A DNA stretch of 64,000 bases from the NCBI GenBank assembly GCA_020631555.1, contig JAHDGY010000002.1:1-64000 (forward strand). Reading direction: 5' to 3'. Origin of the DNA: Flavobacteriales bacterium (GTDB taxonomy: Bacteria; Bacteroidota; Bacteroidia; Flavobacteriales_D; Parvicellaceae). Made by a program: the position numbers and the translations under genes. A model generated the notes under the pieces. That model was not told the DNA's origin, made no database searches, and saw only the letters and a list, made by a program, of their open reading frames with translations. Shown here one piece after another: positions 41,276 to 49,696 of this stretch. Within the stretch, counting starts at the first letter, position 1. The number at the start of each line of letters is the position of its first letter.

Positions 41276-41490
41276 ACATATTCCGAGACCTTTGCACATA
41301 AAGTAGTTTTTAAGGAGCGACTAGGTATGCAAAAATACAACCTCTTTTTTGGCTGCTGTTCAAATAAGGTGTGTCAGCATTTGGGCAAACATGTTATGAC
41401 GACACCGTCTAATAGGAGATACAAGTTTTTCATAATATCCAAAATACGTTTCAGTAGCTACAAAAGTAGAACCGAAAGAAAATGGGCTTG

Positions 41491-42521
41491 TTAAGTTTTA
41501 CGCGAAGCGACACCGTTTATGATTTCGTTAGCCAACTCATGAATTTGGTCAAAATCCTCAGTGTTACAGGCAACCGATGCGGATAAATCTTCACTAGGTA
41601 GACGAATATAACTACTTGAAAATCCCGTTGTATTTCCTGCATTTCCAATTTGATACTTGCCATCAGCCATTAGTCCGTTCTTAAACACAAATACACCGTG
41701 GGCCATGCGAAAATCATACTTCACATTCAGCTCTGCGAGCTCTTCTCCGTCATTACTCAATCCAACTTTCATCAGTGACTTTAAGCTTTCTGGACTAATA
41801 ATTTTGCCGCCAAACAAAGCTCTTTCAAACTCCAAAAACCCGCGGACTGAAGCGGAAAATCCTCCGGCTGAAAAAGTACCCGAATTGCTATAATACTCCA
41901 CCTTAGTTAACTTTCGAGTGAGTTTTGATCTTCGGTAACCTACAGCTCTATTCTGGAGAACTACTCGAGTATCCGTTGGCACTATCTTGTCGGTTCTGGA
42001 TAATAATTCTGAATTAACAAAATCGAAATAAGATTGATTCGAAAATTTCTCGATGATTAATCCGAGAAGATAATAACCTGTGTTACAAAATTTATACTTC
42101 TCTCCCGGATCAAACTCCATAGGCTCAGCCCAAACGTATTCCAAAATGCGCTCTTTGGGAACATCCAATTGCGTTTCTTTCCAATACTGTTTTGGATCCG
42201 TATAGTTTTTAATTCCCGATGAATGACTCAATAAATGGGTTATTTCAGCTTTGCTCCACCGTTCGGGAATTTCGGGTAATAAATCTCCCAATGTGGATTC
42301 CAATCCAAAACACCCATTTTCAATAAGTTTAAATACACCCACTGCGGTAAAAGTTTGCCCACCGAGGCAAAATCAAATATGGTGTCATCTGCTGCCGGTA
42401 TTTCGCTGCACAAATTCGAAAATCCAGAATGAAACGCTTCTATTGACCCTTTGTCACAAATCCCCACAGAGATACCAGCCAAGCCGTGTTTTAACCTTGC
42501 CCTTTCCAGTAATTCTTGAAT
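41491..42521 (-). pseudogene. Frameshifted serine beta-lactamase-family hydrolase
   Basis: Two overlapping frames together form one beta-lactamase-related serine hydrolase of about 330 residues. The first carries GLAGISVGICDKG and the catalytic SVGK of the SxxK motif; the second continues with FTAVGVFKLIE-type helix, ITHLLSHSSGIKNY and the rest of the fold. They join if one A is restored in GGCAAAC at about 42353-42356, giving SVGKTFTAVGVF. No in-frame ATG precedes the first part; a TAA lies at 42525-42527 and only TTG or ATT codons follow. In the second part the usual YSN is FCN and the HxG triad position reads NAGNTTG, also suggesting decay. A sequencing error could explain the single-base gap, but the altered active-site residues favour a real pseudogene. 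Confidence 0.75.
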
Positions 42522-42640
42522 TGATTACACCATAAATTATAATCCTAAATCAGCAAAAATCATCCACATTAGCTATCACTAAAAATAACTCAATACCTTA
42601 GATTATCTTTACCCGACTTCGGGCCACAAATTATTGAACT

Positions 42641-44200
42641 ATGGTTTTGCTGTTTATTCTATCGCTAGTATTATTCGGAGTAGCAATGTTCATTCATCGC
42701 ATTAGTTGGTGGATAGATCAAGTATTGGCTGGATTGATTATCATTATTTGCTCGAATTTATTTCTTCAGGCAATGTCCCCTGAAGTCAACTCCTTTCTTT
42801 CCATCGGATCAGTGATTATGGTTGAGTTGGGGTTGATTCTGGGAATTATCCTGAACAAAGTAAATCACCTACATCGCTGGATACCTTTTGCCATCGGCTT
42901 TGTAATAATTGCAGGAACCGGAACAGCCCTTCTCCAGTTTTGGGATGGAGAATCGTATCGGCTCACTTCAGGATTTTCGAATTCTCAAAACAGCAGATCG
43001 TTTTATTTAGCCTTCCTAATTGGAATGTTGGTGTGCGCTGGGGGATCTCTTCCGTTCCAGAAAGCAATCCCAAAGAGTTTGAAAATTCCAGATATAAAGT
43101 TTGCAGCCGAATCAATCTCCTTGGTATTCCTAGCAGTAGGACTGGCTTTAAGCTACATGTTTGGTGGTAAAACCTACGGTTTAATTTTAGCAATTATGGG
43201 GTGGCAAACGACTAATATTCTACTTGTTCAAAGTAAAATCATCTCCCAAGAAACGATGATCAATTCCGCTACGAACATTGCAATCGGAGTTATGGCTCTA
43301 CTGGGACTAACCATTAAACTGGATTTGTCTGAATTGAATATCCTCGACCCCGGACGGTTATTCATTGTGATTCTCGGGGTTGTTTTAACTACCACCTTCA
43401 GTCTAGCTTCTCACAAAAACATGGAACATGGTACTGTCTTAACCAAAATATTTGTAATCGTAAAAATTCTTGGAGCTGGCCTATCATTACTCTTTATAAT
43501 ACCCCAAATGTATGAACACGACGCAGGACTATTGTTAACAATAGGCTTGGTTTTTAGTAGCTTTTTTATTGGTCAAACAACTAATCATCTTTCACGTGTT
43601 GCTAACAAAACAATTCTGCTACTTGCGCTGAGCATTCTTGCAGGGAATGCTGAGGAGATCAGATCTGATTCTACTATTAACGCAGACAAGCTTGAATCTT
43701 TCGAACCACTAGACTCTGCCATTGGGAAATGGGTTTTGGCCAAATCTAGCATCAACTTTGAAATTGAAGATCAAAAGGGTGTTTGCAAAGGGAAGTTCAA
43801 TTCATTTACAGGGACCTTCTCCTGCGATTCGGCATTAAACTGCGCTGTTAATCTTGAAATTGACGTCTCAAGCATTTCTACCAGAAACAAATACCGAGAC
43901 GAAAGCCTCCGGTCTGACGAATACCTTAAAACCTCAACATATCCAACTATTCAATTCGTCAGTTCGTCAATTATCAAAGTTGACAATCGCTATGAAATGA
44001 CAGGCGCATTTACATTAATGGGAGTTTCCCAAAACATTTCAATTGAAACCAATTACCTGGGAAAATCTGCCAATCAAATTCACTTTCGGGGCACCACGGA
44101 GCTGGACCGAACAAAATTCGGGATGCCATCTTCCACGGTAATTGGCGACCTTATAAAGGTTGAATTCAACGTTCTTTTTAAACCCTTTACTCAACAATAA
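42641..44200 (+). CDS. Multi-pass membrane protein fused to a YceI domain
   Basis: A 519-residue protein with two parts. Residues 1 to about 350 form roughly ten membrane helices, with no family that I recognise. Residues about 370-519 match a YceI domain, a lipocalin-like barrel that binds isoprenoid-type lipids such as polyprenyl quinones: FEPLDSAIGKWVLAKSSINF, GTFSCDSALNCAVNLEIDVS, DEYLKTSTYPTIQFVSSSI, and LTGAFTLMGVSQNI-type strands, ending in FGMPSSTVIGDLIKVEFNV. YceI proteins are usually secreted and single-domain, so the membrane fusion is unusual. A role in handling quinones or lipids at the membrane is inferred. It converges with the T9SS-protein gene, overlapping by 14 bases at the 3' ends. 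Confidence 0.7.
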   Translation: MVLLFILSLVLFGVAMFIHRISWWIDQVLAGLIIIICSNLFLQAMSPEVNSFLSIGSVIMVELGLILGIILNKVNHLHRWIPFAIGFVIIAGTGTALLQFWDGESYRLTSGFSNSQNSRSFYLAFLIGMLVCAGGSLPFQKAIPKSLKIPDIKFAAESISLVFLAVGLALSYMFGGKTYGLILAIMGWQTTNILLVQSKIISQETMINSATNIAIGVMALLGLTIKLDLSELNILDPGRLFIVILGVVLTTTFSLASHKNMEHGTVLTKIFVIVKILGAGLSLLFIIPQMYEHDAGLLLTIGLVFSSFFIGQTTNHLSRVANKTILLLALSILAGNAEEIRSDSTINADKLESFEPLDSAIGKWVLAKSSINFEIEDQKGVCKGKFNSFTGTFSCDSALNCAVNLEIDVSSISTRNKYRDESLRSDEYLKTSTYPTIQFVSSSIIKVDNRYEMTGAFTLMGVSQNISIETNYLGKSANQIHFRGTTELDRTKFGMPSSTVIGDLIKVEFNVLFKPFTQQ

Positions 44201-45938
44201 TTCTTTGCTGGAAATGAAATTCCGAGATTTTTAATAGATATACTCCTGTATTCAGTTCGATCTGAAAATTGTGTTGACCAGTAGACAAACCAGACTTTCT
44301 GTACACTTCTGCTCCCGATACATTCAGAATTTGAACATCAAATGGTTTTCCCATATTGCTTGCCATCAAACTAAAGCTGCCGTTATTTGGCACCGGATAA
44401 ATTGAAATCAAGTTTTGTCTACCTTCTGACCAGATGGACAATGTACCATTTACGATGAAGGCGGAATCAATAGCACAACCATTGGCATCCGTTATTACAA
44501 TCGTATATTCTCCAACCTCCGAAAGGCTATCAATATCTTCATCTGAACTTGCAAAGTTCTCTGGACCTGTCCAATTAAAGCTATATGGTTCCTCTCCTCC
44601 CGATACGGAAATATCTATTTCTCCTTTCTTGTCTTGCCAACTTTCAATAGCCGCCACTACAGCTGTAAGGCTCATCGTATCTTGAATTTCTAGCGTTGCC
44701 TTTACAGTGTCTTTGCAACCGTAAGTGTCTTGAACATAAGCCTCATAATCTCCTGCTCTCACACCTGACAATGTATCCAAGCTGTCTCCTGTACTCCACG
44801 TATACTGATAAGGAAACCCTCCATTAGTAGCAGCTACTACAACCTGCCCAGACAAATCATTTGCACAACTCACGTGATCTAACGAAACCGTATCCAATGT
44901 TAAATGACTAATCCCTAATTGAACCGTGTCCATGTCTGGACATAGACCTGTTGTAGCGTAAGTCACGTTATATAATCCAGGGGCACTGTTATTTACATCA
45001 ATCTGACCATTGAGCTGATTAATAAGAAGCCCCGTTTCGATACTAGCAAACGATCCTCCTGGATTTTGAGTAGTAGGATTTTCCACCACATCTCCATAAC
45101 AGTAGCCACCTGTTCCAAAATTGAAATTGGCACTACTAACTGGATTGAAGGTAACATCCGTACTGGCTGTATCACCAACATTTGTCCCAAGGATATACCA
45201 AATCGTGTGTGTTCCAGCAAAGGTATTTTCCAAATCAATTACGCCAGACAAACTATCTAGGGTAACTGCATTACTTGATGCCTTAAAATAACCACCAGTT
45301 TTTCCGTTAATTGTTGGCGCTGGACTTGCACCCTTCAAACAATATGAGCCGGTGTATGTAATCGTTGTCGGAGGCATTTCTGTTAGGGTTAAATTAACCG
45401 ACGATGTTGGCTGATCTCCCTGAGTTGTGCCGGTAAAATTAACCACAACTCCACTTGCATAAAACACAACATCTCCAGAACCTCTAGCCGGAGCGGTCCA
45501 ACTACAAGAATATATTCCGCCATTTCCAACACCATCATGCTCAATGTACTGGTGGTTTCCCGCCGATGTAATTTTAGTATTTGGTGTAGTGACGCCACTG
45601 AACCCTCCAGCTTGCGTATTGTCCGACAATATAGATAACGCCTGAACGCCATATCCTCCGGGGCTTCCCATTGCAGCAGAAACTACAATTTCAATGATAT
45701 AGCGCACCCCCGGATCATACTCAAACACCATGTTTCCAAGCGTATCCTTCATAGTGATTGCTACCGAAGCATTGAAGCTTCCTCCGTTATGACATGCACA
45801 TGTTTGGCCTCCACCAACCGGCGATCCAGTTCGGTCAACATTTGCGGTAGCAGCTACACCATCAGAGTACGATACTAAACCAACATACGCTAAACAAACA
45901 ATAAGGAATAAGGCGATACAAACGGATTTATTTTTCAT
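44187..45938 (-). CDS. T9SS-exported protein with choice-of-anchor V domain and SprB-like repeat
   Basis: A 583-residue secreted protein. I use the ATG at 45938, which gives a signal peptide MKNKSVCIALFLIVCLAYVG; upstream codons have no signal-like character. After it a choice-of-anchor V (reeler-like) domain contains DRTGSPVGGGQTCACHNGG, where the usual C-x-x-C-H reads CACH and so cannot bind heme in the standard way. A PKD-like middle part follows, then a SprB-like repeat around VSCANDLSGQVVVAATNGG, and the C-terminal T9SS type A sorting domain (SIYPVPNNGSFSLMASN to GVYLLKISE). It should be exported through the type IX system that shares components with gliding, and anchored or released at the surface. 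Target is unknown. Confidence 0.85.
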   Translation of the reverse strand: MKNKSVCIALFLIVCLAYVGLVSYSDGVAATANVDRTGSPVGGGQTCACHNGGSFNASVAITMKDTLGNMVFEYDPGVRYIIEIVVSAAMGSPGGYGVQALSILSDNTQAGGFSGVTTPNTKITSAGNHQYIEHDGVGNGGIYSCSWTAPARGSGDVVFYASGVVVNFTGTTQGDQPTSSVNLTLTEMPPTTITYTGSYCLKGASPAPTINGKTGGYFKASSNAVTLDSLSGVIDLENTFAGTHTIWYILGTNVGDTASTDVTFNPVSSANFNFGTGGYCYGDVVENPTTQNPGGSFASIETGLLINQLNGQIDVNNSAPGLYNVTYATTGLCPDMDTVQLGISHLTLDTVSLDHVSCANDLSGQVVVAATNGGFPYQYTWSTGDSLDTLSGVRAGDYEAYVQDTYGCKDTVKATLEIQDTMSLTAVVAAIESWQDKKGEIDISVSGGEEPYSFNWTGPENFASSDEDIDSLSEVGEYTIVITDANGCAIDSAFIVNGTLSIWSEGRQNLISIYPVPNNGSFSLMASNMGKPFDVQILNVSGAEVYRKSGLSTGQHNFQIELNTGVYLLKISEFHFQQRIIVE

Positions 45939-46126
45939 GGGTAGATTTGATAATGTCTGTGACATTAAATATATCAAAAGCATACCTATTCGATGTTTAG
46001 AGAATATTGTTTTATGTTTAATACAGTACTTTGGCCAATACCATTGGTAAGGATTTGAATAAACCACAACCCAAAATGCCCGATGTTAAAAACTGTTAAA
46101 CCGTAAATAAACAAACAATTGTACCC

Positions 46127-46134
46127 TACTTTTG
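46127..46134 (+). promoter_or_regulatory. Candidate -7 box of the histidine kinase operon (TACTTTTG)
   Basis: Exact TAnnTTTG 16 bases before the ATG at 46150, implying a nearly leaderless transcript. The -33 element is weak. Confidence 0.4.
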
Positions 46135-46149
46135 TAAAAATTCCGAGTA

Positions 46150-47667
46150 ATGAATCGCGCCAAAATAAGAAGCCTTATTGCATTGCTATCTGCCGCACTT
46201 ATCGGATTGATATTCATTCAAGTGCATTGGATTGGCCACGCTGTGGAAGAACAAGAAAAACGTTTCGTTGAAAATGTAAATCTGGCTTTGGCTAAGGTTC
46301 CTGGAAAATTATATCAGCAACATATAGTGAATGCTAAGGATTCAAACCAAACTGCTGATTTGATCGACTTACTGCTCAAAAACATGTCTCCGAAAAAATT
46401 AATGGACCAAATTGGAATGAGCATATCAATATCGACTGATGACAGCACAATTACACTAACAGATAATAGCCAACCACTAATGCCTCCTTTTTTTGGCCCT
46501 AAGCAGAATCGAGCAATTGGGGCCAAATTCAGCCAGGAGAATGTTAAATCCACAATGAACTTGTTTAGAAGTCTCCTTGAGACTCCAAAGAAAGAAATGA
46601 TGATGCGTCAGTTAGATGCAGAATCCGTTAATAAGGCTATTAATGAAAGTCTCGCCGAACAAGGAATTTCAACGGATTATAATTTCGCGGTTTATGACAA
46701 CTTCAGCGGAACTGCATTATTTGGTGGTGTCGACTCCGAAAAAATGAACCGCAAACTGCTTGAGTCACGATTTGGAATTGACTTGACTGCTGGCAACTTT
46801 ATGCTAGCTCGTAAGGCTCTGAAATTATTTTTCCCATCCGCCAAGTCTTATGTTTTGCGCTCTATTTATTGGTTATTTGCTCTTGCGATAATATTACTTT
46901 CCATTATTATATACGTTTTCTATACTACCATTTCTACAATTTTTAGAATGAAAAAACTCAGTGAAGTTCGAGATGACTTTATTAACAATATGACCCATGA
47001 ACTAAAGACTCCAATTTCGACGATCTCGCTGGCTTGCGAAATGTTGACAGACAGCGATGTCCAACGAAACCAACAACAGCAAGACAAATATGTTCAAATG
47101 ATTGATGATGAAAACAACCGTCTCGGACTACTTGTAGAGAACGTGCTGACTACAGCTTTAATAGATCGCGGAGCGTTAAAATTAAAATTGGACTTTGTCG
47201 ATTTACATTCTGTCATTGAATCAGTGCTTGATAACATCCGAATTCAAATAGAATCCAGAGGCGGTGAAATTGTGGTTCAGCACAACGCTTCGAATTTCTC
47301 AGTGCATGCGGACAAAACACATCTTACAAACGTGATCAATAATCTGGTTGACAACGCCAACAAGTACAGTCCCGACAAACCTGAAATTCAAATAAAAACG
47401 GAAAACGTTAATGGATCAATTAAAATTTCAGTAATTGACAAAGGCGTAGGAATAAATAAAGAAAATAGACGTAAAATCTTCGATGCATTATATCGTATTC
47501 CAACTGGTAATGTGCACAATACGAAAGGCTTTGGAATTGGACTAAGTTACGTAAAGGCCATTATGGATTTGCACGGCGGAACCGTTGATGTGCAAAGTGA
47601 AGTTGGTAAAGGAAGCTGTTTTTCAGTTACCTTGTTGAACTATGAAAACTCTAGACTAGACTCATGA
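46150..47667 (+). CDS. Sensor histidine kinase of an OmpR-type two-component system
   Basis: A 505-residue kinase with membrane helices at residues 8-26 and 237-257 that enclose a periplasmic sensor of about 210 residues with no known fold. The H-box is FINNMTHELKTPISTISLAC with histidine 283, and the ATPase boxes are NNLVDNANKYSPDKP (N), VIDKGVGINKENRRKIFDAL (G1, F) and GFGIGLSYVKAIMDLHGG (G2). No HAMP domain is seen. Its stop overlaps the response regulator start by four bases (ATGA), so they form one operon. The input is unknown. Confidence 0.92.
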   Translation: MNRAKIRSLIALLSAALIGLIFIQVHWIGHAVEEQEKRFVENVNLALAKVPGKLYQQHIVNAKDSNQTADLIDLLLKNMSPKKLMDQIGMSISISTDDSTITLTDNSQPLMPPFFGPKQNRAIGAKFSQENVKSTMNLFRSLLETPKKEMMMRQLDAESVNKAINESLAEQGISTDYNFAVYDNFSGTALFGGVDSEKMNRKLLESRFGIDLTAGNFMLARKALKLFFPSAKSYVLRSIYWLFALAIILLSIIIYVFYTTISTIFRMKKLSEVRDDFINNMTHELKTPISTISLACEMLTDSDVQRNQQQQDKYVQMIDDENNRLGLLVENVLTTALIDRGALKLKLDFVDLHSVIESVLDNIRIQIESRGGEIVVQHNASNFSVHADKTHLTNVINNLVDNANKYSPDKPEIQIKTENVNGSIKISVIDKGVGINKENRRKIFDALYRIPTGNVHNTKGFGIGLSYVKAIMDLHGGTVDVQSEVGKGSCFSVTLLNYENSRLDS

Positions 47668-48353
47668 AATCGAACTATTCAATTCTTTTGGTTGAGGACG
47701 ACCCTAATCTTGGACAGCTTTTAGCCGAGTATTTGCAAGCCAAAGGACATAACTGCGTGCTGAAAACAGATGGCGAACAAGGATATTCCGAATTCAAAAA
47801 GCAACGCTTTGATTTCCTGATTTTGGATGTAATGATGCCAATTAAAGATGGTTTTACGCTTGCTAAGGAAATACGTCGAATCGACAAAACCACTCCGATA
47901 TTATTTCTTACGGCTCGTTCAATGAAAGACGACAAACTAGAGGGGTTCGAAATTGGAGCCGATGACTACATGACCAAACCCTTTAGTATAGAGGAGTTGT
48001 TAGCTCGAATGAAGGCCATCCTAAAACGAGCTCAAAATCCGGACAATCAGATCCAAGAGTCTTACCAGTTGGGTAAGCTAAAGTTCTGTACAAAACATTC
48101 TAAACTTGAATGGGACGGGCAAGAGAAAAAGCTGACAACAAAAGAATCTGAACTATTAAAGCTCTTGTGCTTAAATGCCAATGGCGTGGTGTCAAGAGAG
48201 CAGGCCCTTGAACTCGTGTGGGGAGATAGTAATTACTTTAATAGCAGATCAATGGACGTATACATTACCAAGTTGCGAAAACATTTAGCGCCTGAACAAA
48301 ACTTGCAAATTGTAAACGTGCACGGACAAGGGTTTAAATTAATTCTACCATAG
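47664..48353 (+). CDS. OmpR-family response regulator
   Basis: A 229-residue transcription factor. The receiver domain has the acidic pocket LLVEDDPN, the phosphorylated aspartate in FLILDVMMPIKDG (Asp 55), and a conserved threonine and lysine (LFLTAR and TKPFS). The C-terminal winged helix shows LTTKESELLKLLCLNANGVV and SRSMDVYITKLRKHL. It resembles regulators such as RprY in Bacteroidota. It overlaps the kinase gene by four bases. Targets are not shown by the sequence. Confidence 0.94.
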   Translation: MKSNYSILLVEDDPNLGQLLAEYLQAKGHNCVLKTDGEQGYSEFKKQRFDFLILDVMMPIKDGFTLAKEIRRIDKTTPILFLTARSMKDDKLEGFEIGADDYMTKPFSIEELLARMKAILKRAQNPDNQIQESYQLGKLKFCTKHSKLEWDGQEKKLTTKESELLKLLCLNANGVVSREQALELVWGDSNYFNSRSMDVYITKLRKHLAPEQNLQIVNVHGQGFKLILP

Positions 48354-48373
48354 TAGACTCGCCAAAAAATCCG

Positions 48374-49639
48374 CTAGGTTTTCTGTTTCTTCTTCTTAGC
48401 AGCAGGAAATAGAATATTGTTCAAAATCAACCTATAACCTGGTGAATTTGGGTGCAAGTTCAAATCTGTTGGTGCATCATTCACGTAATGGCGATAATCC
48501 TCCGGGTCGTGTCCACCGTAAAACGTCCACTGGCCATTACCGAATTTGCCGTGTATATACCGCACAGTTCCGATAGACTTATTTTCACCCATTACCAATA
48601 CGTTGGATTTAACAAACTTCTTGTAAAAATCCGTCGTCTGACCCATAAACCCCTTAATAACCCGAGTATGGTTCTGACACAACATAGTTGGAATTACATC
48701 CCACTTGGCCGAAAAATCAAACAACATAAACTTATCTCGACTTTCACCTAGTCGATTATGCGCCTTGGACCCATCAATTGTCGAAAATTCGTATTCTAAC
48801 GGATTCATACTAAGCCTAAAATCTCGAAAAGCAAAAGTGTTTTCAAAATTTAGTTTATCCTGCGCCTGTGGATCAGCCCCATCACCATCAAACATTTGCT
48901 CGCATATATCCACACCTTCTGCGGCCAAGGCGATATCATAGGAATCTGTACCTGAACACATCGTAAAAAGAAAACCTCCCCCTGCAGTAAAATTCCTAAT
49001 GTTCAAAGCAACATCCAGCTTCAAGTTTGAAACCTTTTCGTAACCCAGTCGCTTTGCACGTGCCTCGCTCTCTGCTTTCCTTTTTTGATACCAAGGCGCA
49101 TTTCGAAATGCCTTGTAGAATTTACCGTATTGCCCCGTAAAATCCTCATGATGCAAATGCAACCAATCGTAGGTTGGAAGCGCACCTGCAACACAAGCAG
49201 AATCATAAACCAAATCGTAAGGAATTTCTGCGTATGTAAGAACCAACGTTACCGCATCATCCCAAGGTTGTTTACCCTTGGGAGAGTATACAGCGATCTT
49301 AGGCGACTTGTGCAATTTAACGATCTCTTTGTTAACCTCAGGGTTAGCAATTTCCGATTTAATTTGCTGAGCCTGAACATTCGCAATCACCTCAAAAGAC
49401 ACACCGCGAACAATGCACTCTTCCTCAATATCCTTGTACTGATTAACCAAAAAACTACCTCCGCGGTAGTTTAGTAGCCATTCCACCTCTATATCATTTT
49501 GCAAAATCCAATAGGCTATGCCATAGGCTTTCAGATGATTTTTTTGAGACGACTCATCCATTGGAATTAAAATGTAAGCCGCCACAAGTTCGGAACTAAA
49601 TAGTACAAAAAGGACCAAACAAGTAAATAACTGTCTCAT
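48374..49639 (-). CDS. Secreted protein of the family labelled 'asparagine synthetase B' in Bacteroidota
   Basis: A 421-residue protein with a signal peptide MRQLFTCLVLFVLFSSELVA, chosen from the ATG at 49639; the longer start adds 11 residues with no signal character. Conserved segments include YILIPMDESSQKNHLKAYGI, LHLHHEDFTGQYGKFY, GGGFLFTMCSGTDSYDIALA and GQWTFYGGHDPEDYRHYV. I recognise the family, commonly annotated as asparagine synthetase B in this phylum, but I see none of the glutamine amidotransferase or ATP-pyrophosphatase motifs of AsnB, and the protein is exported. The label is probably a misnomer and true function is unknown. It lies beside dnaB on the same strand, a common arrangement. 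Confidence 0.75.
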   Translation of the reverse strand: MRQLFTCLVLFVLFSSELVAAYILIPMDESSQKNHLKAYGIAYWILQNDIEVEWLLNYRGGSFLVNQYKDIEEECIVRGVSFEVIANVQAQQIKSEIANPEVNKEIVKLHKSPKIAVYSPKGKQPWDDAVTLVLTYAEIPYDLVYDSACVAGALPTYDWLHLHHEDFTGQYGKFYKAFRNAPWYQKRKAESEARAKRLGYEKVSNLKLDVALNIRNFTAGGGFLFTMCSGTDSYDIALAAEGVDICEQMFDGDGADPQAQDKLNFENTFAFRDFRLSMNPLEYEFSTIDGSKAHNRLGESRDKFMLFDFSAKWDVIPTMLCQNHTRVIKGFMGQTTDFYKKFVKSNVLVMGENKSIGTVRYIHGKFGNGQWTFYGGHDPEDYRHYVNDAPTDLNLHPNSPGYRLILNNILFPAAKKKKQKT

Positions 49640-49696
49640 AAAGGGAAAATTAACAAAAAACTGCCACAACACATTTCTTGCCGTTATCGAAAAGCT

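Noticed and set aside
41239..41340. 34-codon N-terminal extension of acnB
   Set aside because: No match to AcnB proteins, and it would start upstream of the TAACTTTG promoter box at 41268-41275; the ATG at 41238 fits the family start.
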